Below, piece by piece: positions 63,896 through 64,000 of a stretch of DNA of 64,000 nucleotides. Position numbers and translations under genes: made by a program. Numbering within the stretch: position 1 is the stretch's first letter; the number at the start of each line of letters is the position of its first letter. This stretch comes from Beverwykella pulmonaria (Eukaryota; Ascomycota; Dothideomycetes; Pleosporales; Melanommataceae). Below the pieces are notes generated by a model that did not search any database, had not been told where the DNA came from, and saw nothing but the letters and a program-made list of their open reading frames with translations. The stretch is taken from contig BCHH01000002.1 of NCBI GenBank assembly GCA_001599595.1, forward strand, positions 2,788,812 to 2,852,811. The letters are read 5' to 3'.

Positions 63896-63905
63896 GAGGG
63901 GGGTG
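63896..63905 (+). other. polypurine tract of the Copia element
   Basis: GAGGGGGGTG directly before the 3' LTR, the usual place for plus-strand priming. Confidence 0.8.
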
Positions 63906-64000
63906 TGTAAGCCGAGGACACCATAATGTCACGTGGATATGCCACTGACTAATCAGTCCGTCATATATATATCAGCTGTACATACATCACATACAATACA

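Larger units (their letters stand above)
58597..64000 (+). mobile_element. Ty1/Copia retrotransposon (3' LTR cut by window end)
   Basis: 5' LTR at 58597-58727, primer-binding site at 58728-58740, gag/pol at about 58825-63645, polypurine tract at 63896-63905 and 3' LTR from 63906. The two LTRs are identical over the 95 bases that can be compared. Pol domains appear in Copia order (pre-integrase, integrase, reverse transcriptase, RNase H), and stops break the coding region in many places. Five single Ns lie at 63345-63638. Confidence 0.95.

Overview
The window reads as nuclear DNA of a filamentous ascomycete (Pezizomycotina). The evidence is short GT-AG introns of 45-60 nt with GTAAG-type donors, HET-domain genes, a fungal Snu66, Pth2 and mitochondrial bL28, secreted plant-polymer hydrolases (GH30, a cutinase-type CE5 esterase), and retroelements whose stop codons look like C-to-T changes in CAA/CAG codons (RIP-like). 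The genus cannot be named from the sequence. Enzymes acting on plant polymers suggest a plant-associated or litter-decomposing lifestyle; that is inference.

Layout: 1-4.2 kb holds decayed repeats, a broken HET gene and an intact three-exon cysteine-rich surface protein gene. 4.7-6.2 kb encodes a polytopic membrane protein. 6.7-11.3 kb is repeat-rich, with a 1.9-kb PIF/Harbinger-like element and a HET relic cut by a solo LTR. 11.35-14.7 kb is a divergent pair, sulfide:quinone oxidoreductase and a Blh/ETHE1-type persulfide dioxygenase, both with mitochondrial presequences, followed by a P450 gene (15.0-16.5 kb). 16.6-26.2 kb contains an F-box-like relic, an SDR gene, an intact HET gene and a broken secreted-protein gene. 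26.3-27.3 kb is a PhzF-family gene. 27.6-36.4 kb is a transposon graveyard (Copia relics, solo LTRs with target-site duplications, a minisatellite with an assembly gap, a hAT MITE, a Tc1 relic) with one intact M43 metalloprotease gene inside it. 36.5-54.7 kb is the gene-rich core: small secreted or GPI-like proteins, a cupin/zinc-finger protein, GH30, Snu66, Pth2, bL28m, a four-TM protein, a CE5 esterase and two look-alike secreted proteins. 55-64 kb returns to transposons and ends in a Copia element whose 3' LTR runs off the window.

Functional links: the SQR/persulfide dioxygenase pair would form two consecutive steps of mitochondrial sulfide oxidation and shares one intergenic region of about 0.74 kb. 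Pth2 and bL28m also share a short divergent promoter. The repeats resolve into named families. LTR-A (about 131 bp, ten copies) is the LTR of the full-length Copia at the right end. LTR-B (about 125-150 bp) belongs to a second Copia relic with the same unusual primer-binding site, complementary to the anticodon arm of initiator tRNA-Met. LTR-D (about 360-690 bp) carries an expanded 13-bp array in one copy.

No gene cluster that I would call an undescribed defence or metabolic system is visible. The strongest leads are the sulfide pair, the Copia element with identical LTRs around a stop-riddled interior, and the minisatellite grown inside a solo LTR.
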